Below are positions 19,034 through 27,822 of a stretch of 63,182 nt of DNA, in pieces. The notes beneath the pieces were generated by a model. The model was not told where the DNA came from. It was given only the letters and a program-made list of their open reading frames with translations, and searched no databases. The DNA is taken from the NCBI GenBank assembly GCA_024680915.1, contig JAILBN010000029.1:1-63182 (forward strand), given 5' to 3'. Both the position numbers and the translations under genes were made by a program. The DNA is from Treponemataceae bacterium (GTDB lineage: Bacteria; Spirochaetota; Spirochaetia; Treponematales; Treponemataceae). Within the stretch, counting starts at the first letter, position 1, and the number at the start of each line of letters is the position of its first letter.

Positions 19034-20356
19034 CTAGGCTTTGGGACGGAGATCATTTACTCTCTTGGCTTTTGTCTCAGCCTGAGGAATAGATCCTGGC
19101 TCCTTAAGCTCGATGATCGGTTTTATAGTAATAAGGGCAGACATCTCTTCCCTGAGCTTGTCCCGCAAAGTATTCATTATGCGGGCATCATCGGCGAAGA
19201 GCTCAGGAGTAACCTCGACCTGTACGGTAAGCTTGTCCATATCGCCCTTCTTCTCGACTATGATAAGGTAATTTGCTCCAACTCCCTTCTCCTTAAGAAG
19301 AACTTCCTCTATCTGGCTGGGGAATACATTCACTCCGTTTATGATAAGCATATCGTCAGTACGTCCTGTGAAACGGGCTATACGGCGGTGGGTCCTTCCA
19401 CATGGACAGGGCTCTGTTATCACATGGGTCAGGTCACGGGTACGGTAGCGCAGGAGGGGCATCGCATCCCTGCAGAGGATAGTCATCACAAGCTCGCCTT
19501 CCTCACCATCCTCCACCGGCTCAAGCGTCTCAGGATTGATGATCTCCATTATGTAGCGGTCTTCCCATACATGCATACCCTTGCGGAGCTGACATTCGAA
19601 GGCTACACCAGGACCGTTGAGCTCGCTCATGCCATAGCAGTTATAAACCTCTATTCCCAGCTCCTTCTCCATCTTGTTCCTGAGCTCCTCTGAATAGGGT
19701 TCTGCACCGGAGATACCGATTCTCCATTTGAAATCCTCACGTTTATACCCGCTTTCTTTCATCGCCTGGTTAAGATGAAGCATATAGCTAGGAGTGGCAT
19801 GGGTTACGGAGGTTCCGAAATCATGCATGAATTTTATCTGACGAAGAGTATTGCCAGAGCTGGTAGGAATAACCGTCATACCAACCTTCTCAGCACCATA
19901 GTGGAAATTCATACCACCGGTGAAAAGACCGTAAGTCATCATATTCTGGCAAGTATCCTTGTTGGTACAGCCGGCTCCGGCAAGGCCGCGAGCCATTGTA
20001 TCGGCGGCCATATCCACATCTTTCGCCGTCATGTAAATTACAGTTGGGGTTCCAGTCGTTCCACTGGACGCATGGATACGGACAACCTGATCGAAAGGAA
20101 CGGCAAGGAGCCCGTAAGGATAGACCTCACGAAGATCGTGCTTTGTCGTAAAAGGAATTTTCCTAAGATCTGCTAAAGTTTTTATGTCATCAGGACCATT
20201 GATCCCTGCTTTTGTAAGACGCTCCTTATAAAAAGTAGTCTTAAAAGCATTTGCCACCTGTTTTTTCAGAGCCGCAAGCTGAAAAGCCTCTATAGTATCA
20301 CGGCTCATAGTCTCCGCTTCTTTGTCCCAGTAAGAAAATTCTCTTTCCATAATCAT
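19034..20356 (-). CDS. paaK: Phenylacetate-CoA ligase (aryl-acid CoA ligase)
   Basis: Adenylate-forming enzyme of 440 residues that interconverts an arylacetate, CoA and ATP with aryl-acetyl-CoA. Seen: the nucleotide motif HASSGTTGTPTVIYMT, YNCYGMSELNGPG, and RYRTRDLTHVITEPCPCGRTHRRI (typical PaaK Cys-rich turn), then a C-terminal ACT-like lid domain. It is 25 bases behind iorB in one operon with iorA. That arrangement suggests the route aromatic amino acid, 2-oxo acid, aryl-acetyl-CoA (IorAB), aryl acetate plus ATP (this enzyme run in reverse), an energy-yielding fermentation known from anaerobes (inference). The start may be the ATG six bases further in (20350). Confidence 0.92.
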   Translation of the reverse strand: MIMEREFSYWDKEAETMSRDTIEAFQLAALKKQVANAFKTTFYKERLTKAGINGPDDIKTLADLRKIPFTTKHDLREVYPYGLLAVPFDQVVRIHASSGTTGTPTVIYMTAKDVDMAADTMARGLAGAGCTNKDTCQNMMTYGLFTGGMNFHYGAEKVGMTVIPTSSGNTLRQIKFMHDFGTSVTHATPSYMLHLNQAMKESGYKREDFKWRIGISGAEPYSEELRNKMEKELGIEVYNCYGMSELNGPGVAFECQLRKGMHVWEDRYIMEIINPETLEPVEDGEEGELVMTILCRDAMPLLRYRTRDLTHVITEPCPCGRTHRRIARFTGRTDDMLIINGVNVFPSQIEEVLLKEKGVGANYLIIVEKKGDMDKLTVQVEVTPELFADDARIMNTLRDKLREEMSALITIKPIIELKEPGSIPQAETKAKRVNDLRPKA

Positions 20357-20380
20357 TTACCAGCTGAAAATGCTGCCTCC

Positions 20381-20947
20381 TTATCTTTTTGCTCCCAGTT
20401 CCAAAGCCTTGGCATTGGCTTCCACAAGGGCAGGATCTTTTTTCTCGAATCTGTCGCGAACAGCCTGCAGAACGCTTTCTTTACTTACAGGCATATATTC
20501 CAGAGAGGCTCCTATAAGAACCATATTCTCACATTTTATATTACCAGCCTCTTTCGCAAGCTCGGCAGACTTAACGATATGAGAGGTGGGGAGAGCCTTT
20601 ATAGTGTCATAAATGGTATCTATCTCCGGATAATTGCCTATATTCACGAAAGGCTCGGCGGCGGTGACAAGAACACCTTTCTCACTGAGCCAAGACAAAT
20701 AACGGAGACTTTCCATAGGCTCCATAGCAAGAATCATATCTGCTTTTCCGCATGGAATAAGGTCAGAGGCAATCTCACCATCAGAAAGCCTGAGGTGGGC
20801 AGAAACACCGCCTCCCCTCTGGCTCATACCGTGAACCTCTGACTGACGTACAGAAAGACCGTCCTTCATTGCAGCCGCCGCTATAATCGCAGCTATGGAA
20901 AGAACCCCCTGTCCACCGACTCCAGCAAGAATTATATCGTACTTCAT
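20381..20947 (-). CDS. iorB: Indolepyruvate:ferredoxin oxidoreductase, beta subunit
   Basis: 188-residue gamma-type domain of 2-oxoacid:ferredoxin oxidoreductases. It begins KYDIILAGVGGQGVLSIAAI and carries VHGMSQRGGGVSAHLR, both family signatures. With IorA it oxidatively decarboxylates aryl pyruvates to aryl-acetyl-CoA and passes electrons to ferredoxin. The ATG at 20947 is preceded by GGAGG at seven bases, whereas the longer in-frame extension to 21040 would overlap iorA and is ignored. The start lies 19 bases after the iorA stop, so the pair is co-transcribed with paaK. Confidence 0.92.
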   Translation of the reverse strand: MKYDIILAGVGGQGVLSIAAIIAAAAMKDGLSVRQSEVHGMSQRGGGVSAHLRLSDGEIASDLIPCGKADMILAMEPMESLRYLSWLSEKGVLVTAAEPFVNIGNYPEIDTIYDTIKALPTSHIVKSAELAKEAGNIKCENMVLIGASLEYMPVSKESVLQAVRDRFEKKDPALVEANAKALELGAKR

Positions 20948-20966
20948 AACAACCTCCAATGTTTCC

Positions 20967-22670
20967 TTATTTCGCCTTGCCGGCCAGCTTCTTGTTCTTC
21001 TCGGCCTTAGTCCTGATTCTGAATGCCTCAAGACATTCACGGCGCATTATGACGACAGAAACTCCCCTGTACTCTGCCTCTTCCTCAAGGATTCTCGCAT
21101 TCTCCTCATGTTTGGAAGGGTTTGTATCAAGGACACGCACGTGCTCCGGCTCAACGCCGAGCCCCTTTACCAGAGGCTCGAAGCTGCTTGAAGGGATGAT
21201 CGTCTTCTGGCATCCTGTCATAGCTACGATGGAATTATCAAGAATCATTATGGTAACAGGTGTTTTTGTGGAAACACAGTCCACCAGGTTCGTCATTCCG
21301 GAATGCATGAAGGTCGAATCGCCGATGACACCGAAAGCATATTTTATACCAGCCTGAGAAGCTCCCCTCGCCATTCCCACGGAAGCTCCCATACACACGA
21401 TAGTCTCTGTGGCATTGAGGGGCGCACCCGCACCCAGTGAGTAACAGCCGATATCGGCGCAGACACAGACATTATCCTCGCCAGCCTTCTTCTTAAGCTC
21501 GGCGACGGCCAGATTAAGGGCACTATAGGAATCAAAATGGGGGCAGCCCTTGCAAAGCTGAGGCGGACGACCGGGTAAGGTCTCACAAAGAGAGGATGCC
21601 TTCTCATTATTCTCAGCAAGATAATCAGAAGCTGTCGAGAGAGGCTCTAAGCCCAGGGCCTTACGGACCAGATCCGGATTCAGCTCGCCGCTGGCAGGAA
21701 GAAGCCCGGAAAGCTTACCCACCACCTTGTTCTTTCCAGGCAGGATGCCGGAAAGACGTTTCTCGACGAAAGGCATACCTTCCTCTATGACAAGGATTGT
21801 CTCCGCCGTCTCCGCCAGCTTGTCCAGCAAGGCGCGGGGGAAAGGCAAGGTACCGATATGCAGGGTAGAAGGCAGACCTTTTTCTCCGCAAAGCTTCTTA
21901 TAATCTTCGATATTCTCCAGGAAATAGTTTCTTCCAAGTCCGCTTGTAACGATGGCCAGGTCTTTCCTTTTCTCGTTCAATACGAGTTTGTTCCAGCTGT
22001 TGCCCTCTGACCAAGCTGTAAAAGCCTCCTGCTTTGCCAGCATAGCATCGTAGTTTTTACGGGCAAGGGCAGGGAGAAGCATCCATTCCCGGCGGTCGCC
22101 TTTAGAAAGCTTATTCTGGGCAAGTCTCTCAGACTCTGCACGGGCATGTACCACAGCCCGGCTGTGGGAAAGGCGGGTCACCATACGCATAAGGACAGGA
22201 ACATGCTTCTCCTCAGAAAGAGCGAAGGCATCAAACATCATTTCATAAGCCTGCTGCTGATTCACCGGCTCGAAGCAGGGAATCATGGCGAAATCGGCAT
22301 AAAAGCGGGAATCTTGTTCCCCCTGGCTGGAGTGCATACTGGGGTCATCGGCGACGATAACGACAATACCGCCCTTTATTCCAAGAAGAGAAGAGTTCAT
22401 AAAAGGATCCGCAGCGACGTTCAAGCCCACATGCTTCATAGTCACAAGAGAACGTTTACCTGCGAAAGATACACCAAGGGCAGCCTCGTATGCAGTTTTC
22501 TCATTAGAGCACCACTGAGCCAAGGGGCCTCCCTTCTTTTCATAGTTATCAATAAGGTACTCAAGGATTTCTGTTGATGGTGTTCCCGGATATCCGAATC
22601 CTGCGGAAAGTCCGGCGTGAATAGCGCCGAGAGCGAGAGCCTCGTCTCCCAGCAAAACGCTTTCGTTCAT
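20967..22670 (-). CDS. iorA: Indolepyruvate:ferredoxin oxidoreductase, alpha subunit, lacking the ferredoxin tail
   Basis: 567 residues. The N-terminal pyrimidine-binding domain has GFGYPGTPSTEILEYL. The TPP domain has CKGCPHFDSY and the motif GDSTFMHSGM..ILDNSIVAMTG. Known IorA proteins end with a domain carrying two [4Fe-4S] clusters; here the chain stops about residue 567 with a lysine-rich tail and no CxxCxxCxxxC motif. The reading frame shows no sign of a frameshift just after the stop: the next gene, iorB, begins 19 bases on. Electrons may therefore be handed straight to an external ferredoxin, or a missing partner is encoded elsewhere (inference). First gene of iorA-iorB-paaK. Confidence 0.9.
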   Translation of the reverse strand: MNESVLLGDEALALGAIHAGLSAGFGYPGTPSTEILEYLIDNYEKKGGPLAQWCSNEKTAYEAALGVSFAGKRSLVTMKHVGLNVAADPFMNSSLLGIKGGIVVIVADDPSMHSSQGEQDSRFYADFAMIPCFEPVNQQQAYEMMFDAFALSEEKHVPVLMRMVTRLSHSRAVVHARAESERLAQNKLSKGDRREWMLLPALARKNYDAMLAKQEAFTAWSEGNSWNKLVLNEKRKDLAIVTSGLGRNYFLENIEDYKKLCGEKGLPSTLHIGTLPFPRALLDKLAETAETILVIEEGMPFVEKRLSGILPGKNKVVGKLSGLLPASGELNPDLVRKALGLEPLSTASDYLAENNEKASSLCETLPGRPPQLCKGCPHFDSYSALNLAVAELKKKAGEDNVCVCADIGCYSLGAGAPLNATETIVCMGASVGMARGASQAGIKYAFGVIGDSTFMHSGMTNLVDCVSTKTPVTIMILDNSIVAMTGCQKTIIPSSSFEPLVKGLGVEPEHVRVLDTNPSKHEENARILEEEAEYRGVSVVIMRRECLEAFRIRTKAEKNKKLAGKAK

Positions 22671-22702
22671 GTTTTTACTCCAGCTGCTAGAATTTTTGCA
22701 TA

Positions 22703-22731
22703 ATTATACATTTTCTTGAATAATACTTCAA
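22703..22731 (-). promoter_or_regulatory. Promoter of the iorA-iorB-paaK operon
   Basis: TTGAAG (22726-22731 on -) and TATAAT (22703-22708) are 17 bases apart, about 30 bases ahead of the iorA ATG, with GGAG as ribosome site. Confidence 0.65.
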
Positions 22732-22775
22732 GTGATTAAGTAATAGTGAAAGTCAGGGGGATTTTGAGGAGGGAT

Positions 22776-22840
22776 GCCGGAAAGCAGGCAGTCTTTGCCC
22801 CGCCAAGAAGGCTGAGGCAAAGGCTGCCGACTTATCCGGC
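22776..22840. other. Intergenic G+C-rich imperfect hairpin
   Basis: Nested arms: GCCGGA (22776-22781) with TCCGGC (22835-22840) outside, and GGCAG.CTTTGCC with GGCAAAG.CTGCC inside. It is far more G+C-rich than the flanking DNA and sits between the stop of the LURP-one-like gene and the iorA promoter. No T-run follows on either strand, so it may end transcription only weakly, stabilise an mRNA end, or be a small dispersed repeat. Confidence 0.5.
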
Positions 22841-22864
22841 TGAATTATGGAACAGCAGGAAAAA

Positions 22865-23776
22865 TCAGCTGTTAGAAGAATCAACCACATTATCGCAGAT
22901 GACCGCGATGGCAATCAGAAGATCCTGATAGCTTTCGTCAATAATCTGGATACGATAGCAGTCCGCCCAGATAGTCTGGGCAGTATCTACGCGGCCGATG
23001 CTCTTACCGTCAAGAAGCACATCGAAGTTGAAGCCCATAAGGTCTCCCTGCAGCTTGAACTCCAGACCATTGAGAGTTCCCACAAGCTCAGGGCTGGTGA
23101 GCTTGAATTTTTTCTTGAGCTTACCTGTCTCACTTCCATTCTGCAGGATCGTATACTCCGGAAGAACAGCAATAAGCTTTTTCTTTATCTCGGCGACCTC
23201 AAGACCGTCCTTATTCTTGATCTTGAAATTAAGGCGTGTGATATTTCCATCCACATGATACATAGGCTCATGCTTTTCCGTATAAATATCGAACTTAGGA
23301 TTTATGGAAAGAATCTTCTGATCCATATAGAAGGCTATAATGTCCCCTGTGGAGGTGTTCACGGATGACGTCACCCCGCTTTCCTTGACTTCCTCTCCGT
23401 CCTCCAGCTTCTTTATGATCTCGGCAAGCTCATCCACAGCACGATCGGCAGAGGAAGTACCTTCATCCTTGGCACCGTCAAAGGCAAACATATCCACCAT
23501 CATGGACATTGCGGTAGCGACACTGCTCACCCCATCCGTTCCGATTTTTCCCATTATGACGTTTTTACCGTCAACCCGGACGAATACGTCGAATTTCTCT
23601 GTGACCTTCTTGTACATTACAGACTGAGTGCCTTTTATGTCACCCATCTGAGGCTCTCCGAAGCTGACCTTGATTACAGAAAGCTTATCCAGCAGGTCCT
23701 CATTAGTAAAATTCTGAGTATTTTTAATTTTTGCAAACCCTACCCCGTTACCTTTTGACATATCAAAAAGTCCCAT
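22865..23776 (-). CDS. LURP-one-related (tubby-like) domain protein
   Basis: 303 residues without signal peptide or membrane helix. The second half (~165-300) has the alternating beta-strand pattern of LURP-one-related proteins, seen as MYHVDGNITRLNFKIKNKDG, then VAEIKKKL, the strand GFNFDVLLDGKSIGRVD and the ending YRIQIIDESYQDLLIAIAVI. The first half (~1-160) is not recognised. Such domains are single-copy barrels around a buried helix, studied mostly in plants and scramblase relatives; bacterial roles are not established. The gene has AAGGAG before the ATG, a TATAAT-like box at 23819-23824, and no functional neighbours. Confidence 0.6.
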   Translation of the reverse strand: MGLFDMSKGNGVGFAKIKNTQNFTNEDLLDKLSVIKVSFGEPQMGDIKGTQSVMYKKVTEKFDVFVRVDGKNVIMGKIGTDGVSSVATAMSMMVDMFAFDGAKDEGTSSADRAVDELAEIIKKLEDGEEVKESGVTSSVNTSTGDIIAFYMDQKILSINPKFDIYTEKHEPMYHVDGNITRLNFKIKNKDGLEVAEIKKKLIAVLPEYTILQNGSETGKLKKKFKLTSPELVGTLNGLEFKLQGDLMGFNFDVLLDGKSIGRVDTAQTIWADCYRIQIIDESYQDLLIAIAVICDNVVDSSNS

Positions 23777-23890
23777 TTAGTTTCTCCTTATGAATTAATA
23801 AAAGATTAATTGGACAAGATTATAACTCAGGAAAGATAGAAAATCAGGCTGAAAGAGAAAGATCACAAAGAAAAAAATAGAACTTAGGAT

Positions 23891-25594
23891 TCAAGGCCGG
23901 CCGTCATTCTTTTCTTTCAGCAGCTTTCCTATTTTTTTCATCAGAGAATCGTAATTCTCCCTTTTATGGGGAAAATCACAATTCACGCAGGATTTTATCC
24001 CTTTTTCGGTGTATTTGAAATTTCCACCGCACTTTTCACCTGAAAAATAGAGAGGACAAAAGCAGAAAAGACAATTGAAATTATCCACATCATCCGTGGG
24101 ATGACAGGGGAACATCTCGCACTCCCGGTTCTGGAAAAAGCTATATTTTTTCTCGCAGGCCTTCTTTTTTCTGAAGGCCCTGCACTTGTCCACGAATTTT
24201 CTGGGGAAGGCAGGACAGGAAGGGTAATAAAGATGAGGGAAGCCCCACCAGTGATCCTCTGCTGTATGACAGCATTTCCAGCTTTTTTCGGTCACAGGCT
24301 TGACTGCAGTACAGCTTTCTCCGCTCAAAGTACTGTCGAAATAATGGAACTCGTGGGCTTTTATCTTCAGACCGCTGTCACCCGAAAACGCTCCTGTATC
24401 CTCGGAAAGCTGGCAATAACCGAATCTTACAAGCCGGCCCTTGTAGCTGCAGTCCCCTTCTATCACCCCTGCCATATTCCTGAACACGCCTTCTGAAGTA
24501 CCTATACGCTGATGCAGGTACATGAAGCCGCCGCACTCCGCAAGGGAAGGAAGTCCCCGGGACAAAGCCACCTTCACAGAATTACGCATGGAAAGGTTCT
24601 GCTCCAGTTTATCACCATGAAGCTCCGGATAGCCGCCTCCGAGGATAAGGCCGTCTATATTTTTAGGAAGGAGAGGATCATGAATGGGTGAAAAGGGAAC
24701 AAGCTCCGCCCCGTAATACTCCAAAAGCTTAAGGTTATCCTCATAATAGAAGCAGAAGGCCTCGTCCCGGGCTATGGCTATGCGGACCTTCTCCTCTCCC
24801 CCCATGGATACTCCATCCGCTTCAAGGAATGAGAAGTCTGCTGTCTCCTCAGAGGGACTTGCCCCGTCAAAGGACTTCGAGGCCTTCGAAACTGTGGGGG
24901 CAAGCTCCGGGGCAGCTTCCGCTATGCCCAGGATTCTGTCGATGTCCACAGTCTGGCAGAGTCCTGCGGCTGCTTTCTCCACAGAAAGCTTTATATCTTT
25001 TATCTCATCGGGCAGGGTAAGCCCAAGATAACGGCTTTCAACAAGAAGGTCTTTCATGGTGGGAAGGTAGCCCAGCACAGGCAGCCTGCACTCTGACTCT
25101 ATCACCGGCTTGAGAGAGGTAAAAAGACTTTCTGACATATTGTTCAGGATGATGCCTCTTATAAGCCTCTTCTCATCCATGGCAAGGAAGCCCTTTATCT
25201 CAGCCAGGACGGAAAGCCCCGTCCCCTTTGTGTTGACCACAAGCAGCACAGGAGCTTCAAGAACTGAGGCAAGATGATAGCTGGATGCCTTTCCCGTATA
25301 GCCTGCGATACCGTCATAAAGACCCATGACGCCTTCTATTACTGAGATATCTCCCTTGTTGCCGAAAGAAAAAAGCTCACGCGTCCTATCCTCATCAGTA
25401 AAAAAAAGATCAAGGTTTTTGGAGGGAAGCTCCAGAATCTTCTTGTGGAACATAGGATCTATATAATCCGGACCGCATTTGAAGGCTGCCACTTTTTTTC
25501 CACGCAGGGAAAGAGCCTTCATAAGAGCGATGGACACAAGGGTTTTTCCGCTTCCGCTGCGGGGAGCAGCTATGACAATTCTTGGAAGCTTCAT
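23891..25594 (-). CDS. cbiA: Cobyrinate a,c-diamide synthase with C-terminal Cys-rich domain
   Basis: 567 residues. The core (~1-465) is CbiA/CobB, which amidates carboxylates a and c of (cobalt-)cobyrinate using glutamine and ATP. It shows a P-loop at PRSGSGKTLVSIALMK, KCGPDYIDPMFH, and the glutamine-amidotransferase Cys in SLAECGGFMY. The last ~75 residues form a separate Cys-rich small domain (FFQNRECEMFPCHP, FNCLFCFCPLY, CGG, CVNCDFPH), which in other genomes is often fused to or near corrin genes and probably binds metal (inference). Last gene of the cob operon; it overlaps cbiT by four bases (ATGA). Confidence 0.93.
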   Translation of the reverse strand: MKLPRIVIAAPRSGSGKTLVSIALMKALSLRGKKVAAFKCGPDYIDPMFHKKILELPSKNLDLFFTDEDRTRELFSFGNKGDISVIEGVMGLYDGIAGYTGKASSYHLASVLEAPVLLVVNTKGTGLSVLAEIKGFLAMDEKRLIRGIILNNMSESLFTSLKPVIESECRLPVLGYLPTMKDLLVESRYLGLTLPDEIKDIKLSVEKAAAGLCQTVDIDRILGIAEAAPELAPTVSKASKSFDGASPSEETADFSFLEADGVSMGGEEKVRIAIARDEAFCFYYEDNLKLLEYYGAELVPFSPIHDPLLPKNIDGLILGGGYPELHGDKLEQNLSMRNSVKVALSRGLPSLAECGGFMYLHQRIGTSEGVFRNMAGVIEGDCSYKGRLVRFGYCQLSEDTGAFSGDSGLKIKAHEFHYFDSTLSGESCTAVKPVTEKSWKCCHTAEDHWWGFPHLYYPSCPAFPRKFVDKCRAFRKKKACEKKYSFFQNRECEMFPCHPTDDVDNFNCLFCFCPLYFSGEKCGGNFKYTEKGIKSCVNCDFPHKRENYDSLMKKIGKLLKEKNDGRP

Positions 25595-26247
25595 CTCATT
25601 TCCCCCGGAAAAGTAAAGGAATAGATGAATACAGGATTATTGGCCTTAAACAAATGGTATCCTCCCAGCTTCTCGGTCCTGCTCACAGATACCTGAACCA
25701 GCTCTGCATCCGTCACATTGAACTTTTCAAGCAGGGACTGCATTTCAGCTACAGTCTCCAGGCTGACCGCAGTAAGGACTATTCTTACCCTGGGATTTTT
25801 TTCCTTAAGGAAGGTCATGATCTCCTGGAGACGGCCTTTACTCCCCCCTATGAAAGCATGAGTGGGAGGGGGAAGCTTTTCCAGCCCATCAGGGGCAAGG
25901 ACATTTACCACATGAAGATTCTGACAGCAGAATTTTTCCCCATTCCTTTTTATCAGAGAGACAGCCTCCTCCTTTATCTCCACAGCGTACACTTCAATCG
26001 ACGGAGAAAGACGGGCGATCTCCACGGCGACAGACCCTGTGCCGCTTCCTATATCGTAGACGACTGAACTTTCAGTCAAGCGGAGCTTGCTTATTGAAAT
26101 GACACGGACTTCTTCTTTGGTCATGGGGACCTTATCCCTTATAAAGTCTTCGTCAGGAATACCAGGCGTAAGGGAAGAGAGCTGTGAAGCTGTCTGGGGC
26201 TGCCCTGCCCCCTTCGAAAAATCAGGATTTTCTCTATTGTCACTCAT
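25591..26247 (-). CDS. cbiT: Cobalt-precorrin-7 C15-methyltransferase (decarboxylating)
   Basis: 218 residues. A Rossmann-type SAM methyltransferase that methylates C15 and removes the C12 acetate carboxyl. Seen: VPMTKEEVRVISISKLRLTE (CbiT entry motif), the SAM glycine loop VVYDIGSGTGSVAVEIAR, AVEIKEEA, and the ending of the fold with FIGGSKGRLQEIM. The first ~28 residues are an extra polar tail compared with typical CbiT (~190 residues). Only three bases separate it from the cbiJE stop, and it overlaps cbiA. Confidence 0.93.
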   Translation of the reverse strand: MSDNRENPDFSKGAGQPQTASQLSSLTPGIPDEDFIRDKVPMTKEEVRVISISKLRLTESSVVYDIGSGTGSVAVEIARLSPSIEVYAVEIKEEAVSLIKRNGEKFCCQNLHVVNVLAPDGLEKLPPPTHAFIGGSKGRLQEIMTFLKEKNPRVRIVLTAVSLETVAEMQSLLEKFNVTDAELVQVSVSRTEKLGGYHLFKANNPVFIYSFTFPGEMR

Positions 26248-26250
26248 TTT

Positions 26251-27822
26251 TTACTCCGTGTCAGGAATCAATATTCCTGAATAAAGGCCCTTTCCGTCCT
26301 CTTCAAGGCATTCCTCAGGGCTCAGGATTTTTATTCTCTCGTCAGGATATGAAAGCTGGTAGCCAAGAAAAATCCTACAGGATGTCATCATGCCGGACTT
26401 AATGAAATGAGAAGCCAGCTCCCCCAGACGGCGGACATCGGCAGCCCCTGACGTAAGGAAAAAAACATCACGCCCGGCCTTTACATAGGTCTGAAGAAGG
26501 GGGAGCCAGTCAGACTCGGCAAGACCGTGCATACTCATTATAGCCCAATTCTGCCAGCTTAGTCCAAATTTAGCCGCAAGATACTGGAGGGAGGAGACAC
26601 CAGGCAGCACTTCCACCTGAATAAAGGGAAGAGAGGAAAGAGCCTGGCGAAGCTTCTCCGCCCCGCTGAAAAAGCCCGGATCCCCCGAAAAAAGAACGAC
26701 CGCATTAAGGCGACCTGGCTTAGACCGACCTAGCTTCTCCAAGACAGGGATTATATCCGCGGCAAGGTAATATGGATAGGAAAGCCCCTTGACCCCTGCA
26801 CTTTCAAGCATCCGCGGGGCACCGAAGACACAGTCTGCCTGGGCAAGACAGCTCTTAACTGCGGTTGTCATGGAGTCCCGGCCGCCGGGCCCGATCCCCG
26901 CAAGAGAGACTTTTATAGAGCTTTTGAAAGATAGTGGAGAAGAAAGATATTTCTCTAAAAGGTGACGAAGCTGGTCATAATCAGAAACCACGGAAAAATC
27001 AGCGGTCTCGCCCTGGAAATCACAGGTGGCAGCTGGTGTAAGCACAGAAGTTCCCCGAGAGGAGGTCTCTGCCGTATCTTCGGCCACAGATCCCCGCCCT
27101 CCTTCCGGCTTATCCTGGGAAAGTCCTTCCGGGTGGCGAATAACGTAACAGGGAATACCAGCCTTCCTTGCCGCACTGATTTTTTCGTCGGCACCCCCTG
27201 TCCTTCCGCTCTCTTTCATAACCAAGGCTGAAATACCATATTCCTCTATCAAAAGCCTGTTCATCTTCTCAGAAAAAGGCCCCTGCATGGCAATAATCTG
27301 CCTTCCTTCAAGGCCAGCCTCATAACAAAGGCGCAGACTCTCCATTCCTGGCAGGACACGCACCACAAGCCTTTTTCTCAAGGACTCCTTCCTGCAGAAA
27401 AGGGCAAGCTCCTTGCTGCCTGTAGTCAGCAGTATTTTTCCCTCTGTCTTCTCAAGCTCTTCAGCACATCGCTCAGGATTATTCTCGTAGATACAGCCGT
27501 CAGAGGCCACAGCTGAGGTATTACGCTCGAATCTGATAAGGGGGAGCTTTCCCTGCGTACTTTTACGGATATTTTCAGAAGCTTCCACGGCAAAGGGATG
27601 GGTGGCATCTATGGCAGCATCATATTCCCCGCACTCGATAACACGGGCAATATCCTTCGCAGAAAGCCTTCCTGTGCGGACAGTGACAAAGGGAAGGTCC
27701 TCCATCACCATGGAACCATATTCCGTCGCCACACATAGATCGCATTCAATTCCACCAGCAGAAAGTAATTCCGCTATCACATGGCCTTCTGAAGTACCCC
27801 CGAACAGAAGAATCCTGCTCAT
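26251..27822 (-). CDS. cbiJE: Fusion of precorrin-6A reductase (CbiJ) and precorrin-6Y C5-methyltransferase (CbiE)
   Basis: 523 residues. Residues ~1-245 are CbiJ/CobK, the NAD(P)H-dependent reductase (start SRILLFGGTSEGHVIAELL, then DAAIDATHPFAVEAS and GRTGGADEKISAA). After a low-complexity linker (~245-300), residues ~305-523 are CbiE, a corrin SAM methyltransferase (VSLAGIGPGGRDSMT, then LFSGDPGFFSGAEKL and PGVSSLQYLAAK). CbiE is usually separate or fused to CbiT; fusion to CbiJ joins the reduction step to the methylation that follows it. It overlaps cbiH by four bases. The frame is open throughout, so this is a true fusion, not a sequencing join. Confidence 0.93.
   Translation of the reverse strand: MSRILLFGGTSEGHVIAELLSAGGIECDLCVATEYGSMVMEDLPFVTVRTGRLSAKDIARVIECGEYDAAIDATHPFAVEASENIRKSTQGKLPLIRFERNTSAVASDGCIYENNPERCAEELEKTEGKILLTTGSKELALFCRKESLRKRLVVRVLPGMESLRLCYEAGLEGRQIIAMQGPFSEKMNRLLIEEYGISALVMKESGRTGGADEKISAARKAGIPCYVIRHPEGLSQDKPEGGRGSVAEDTAETSSRGTSVLTPAATCDFQGETADFSVVSDYDQLRHLLEKYLSSPLSFKSSIKVSLAGIGPGGRDSMTTAVKSCLAQADCVFGAPRMLESAGVKGLSYPYYLAADIIPVLEKLGRSKPGRLNAVVLFSGDPGFFSGAEKLRQALSSLPFIQVEVLPGVSSLQYLAAKFGLSWQNWAIMSMHGLAESDWLPLLQTYVKAGRDVFFLTSGAADVRRLGELASHFIKSGMMTSCRIFLGYQLSYPDERIKILSPEECLEEDGKGLYSGILIPDTE

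Noticed and set aside
20948-21040. Longer IorB start
   Set aside because: The extension overlaps the end of iorA and has no family similarity; GGAGG marks the ATG at 20947.
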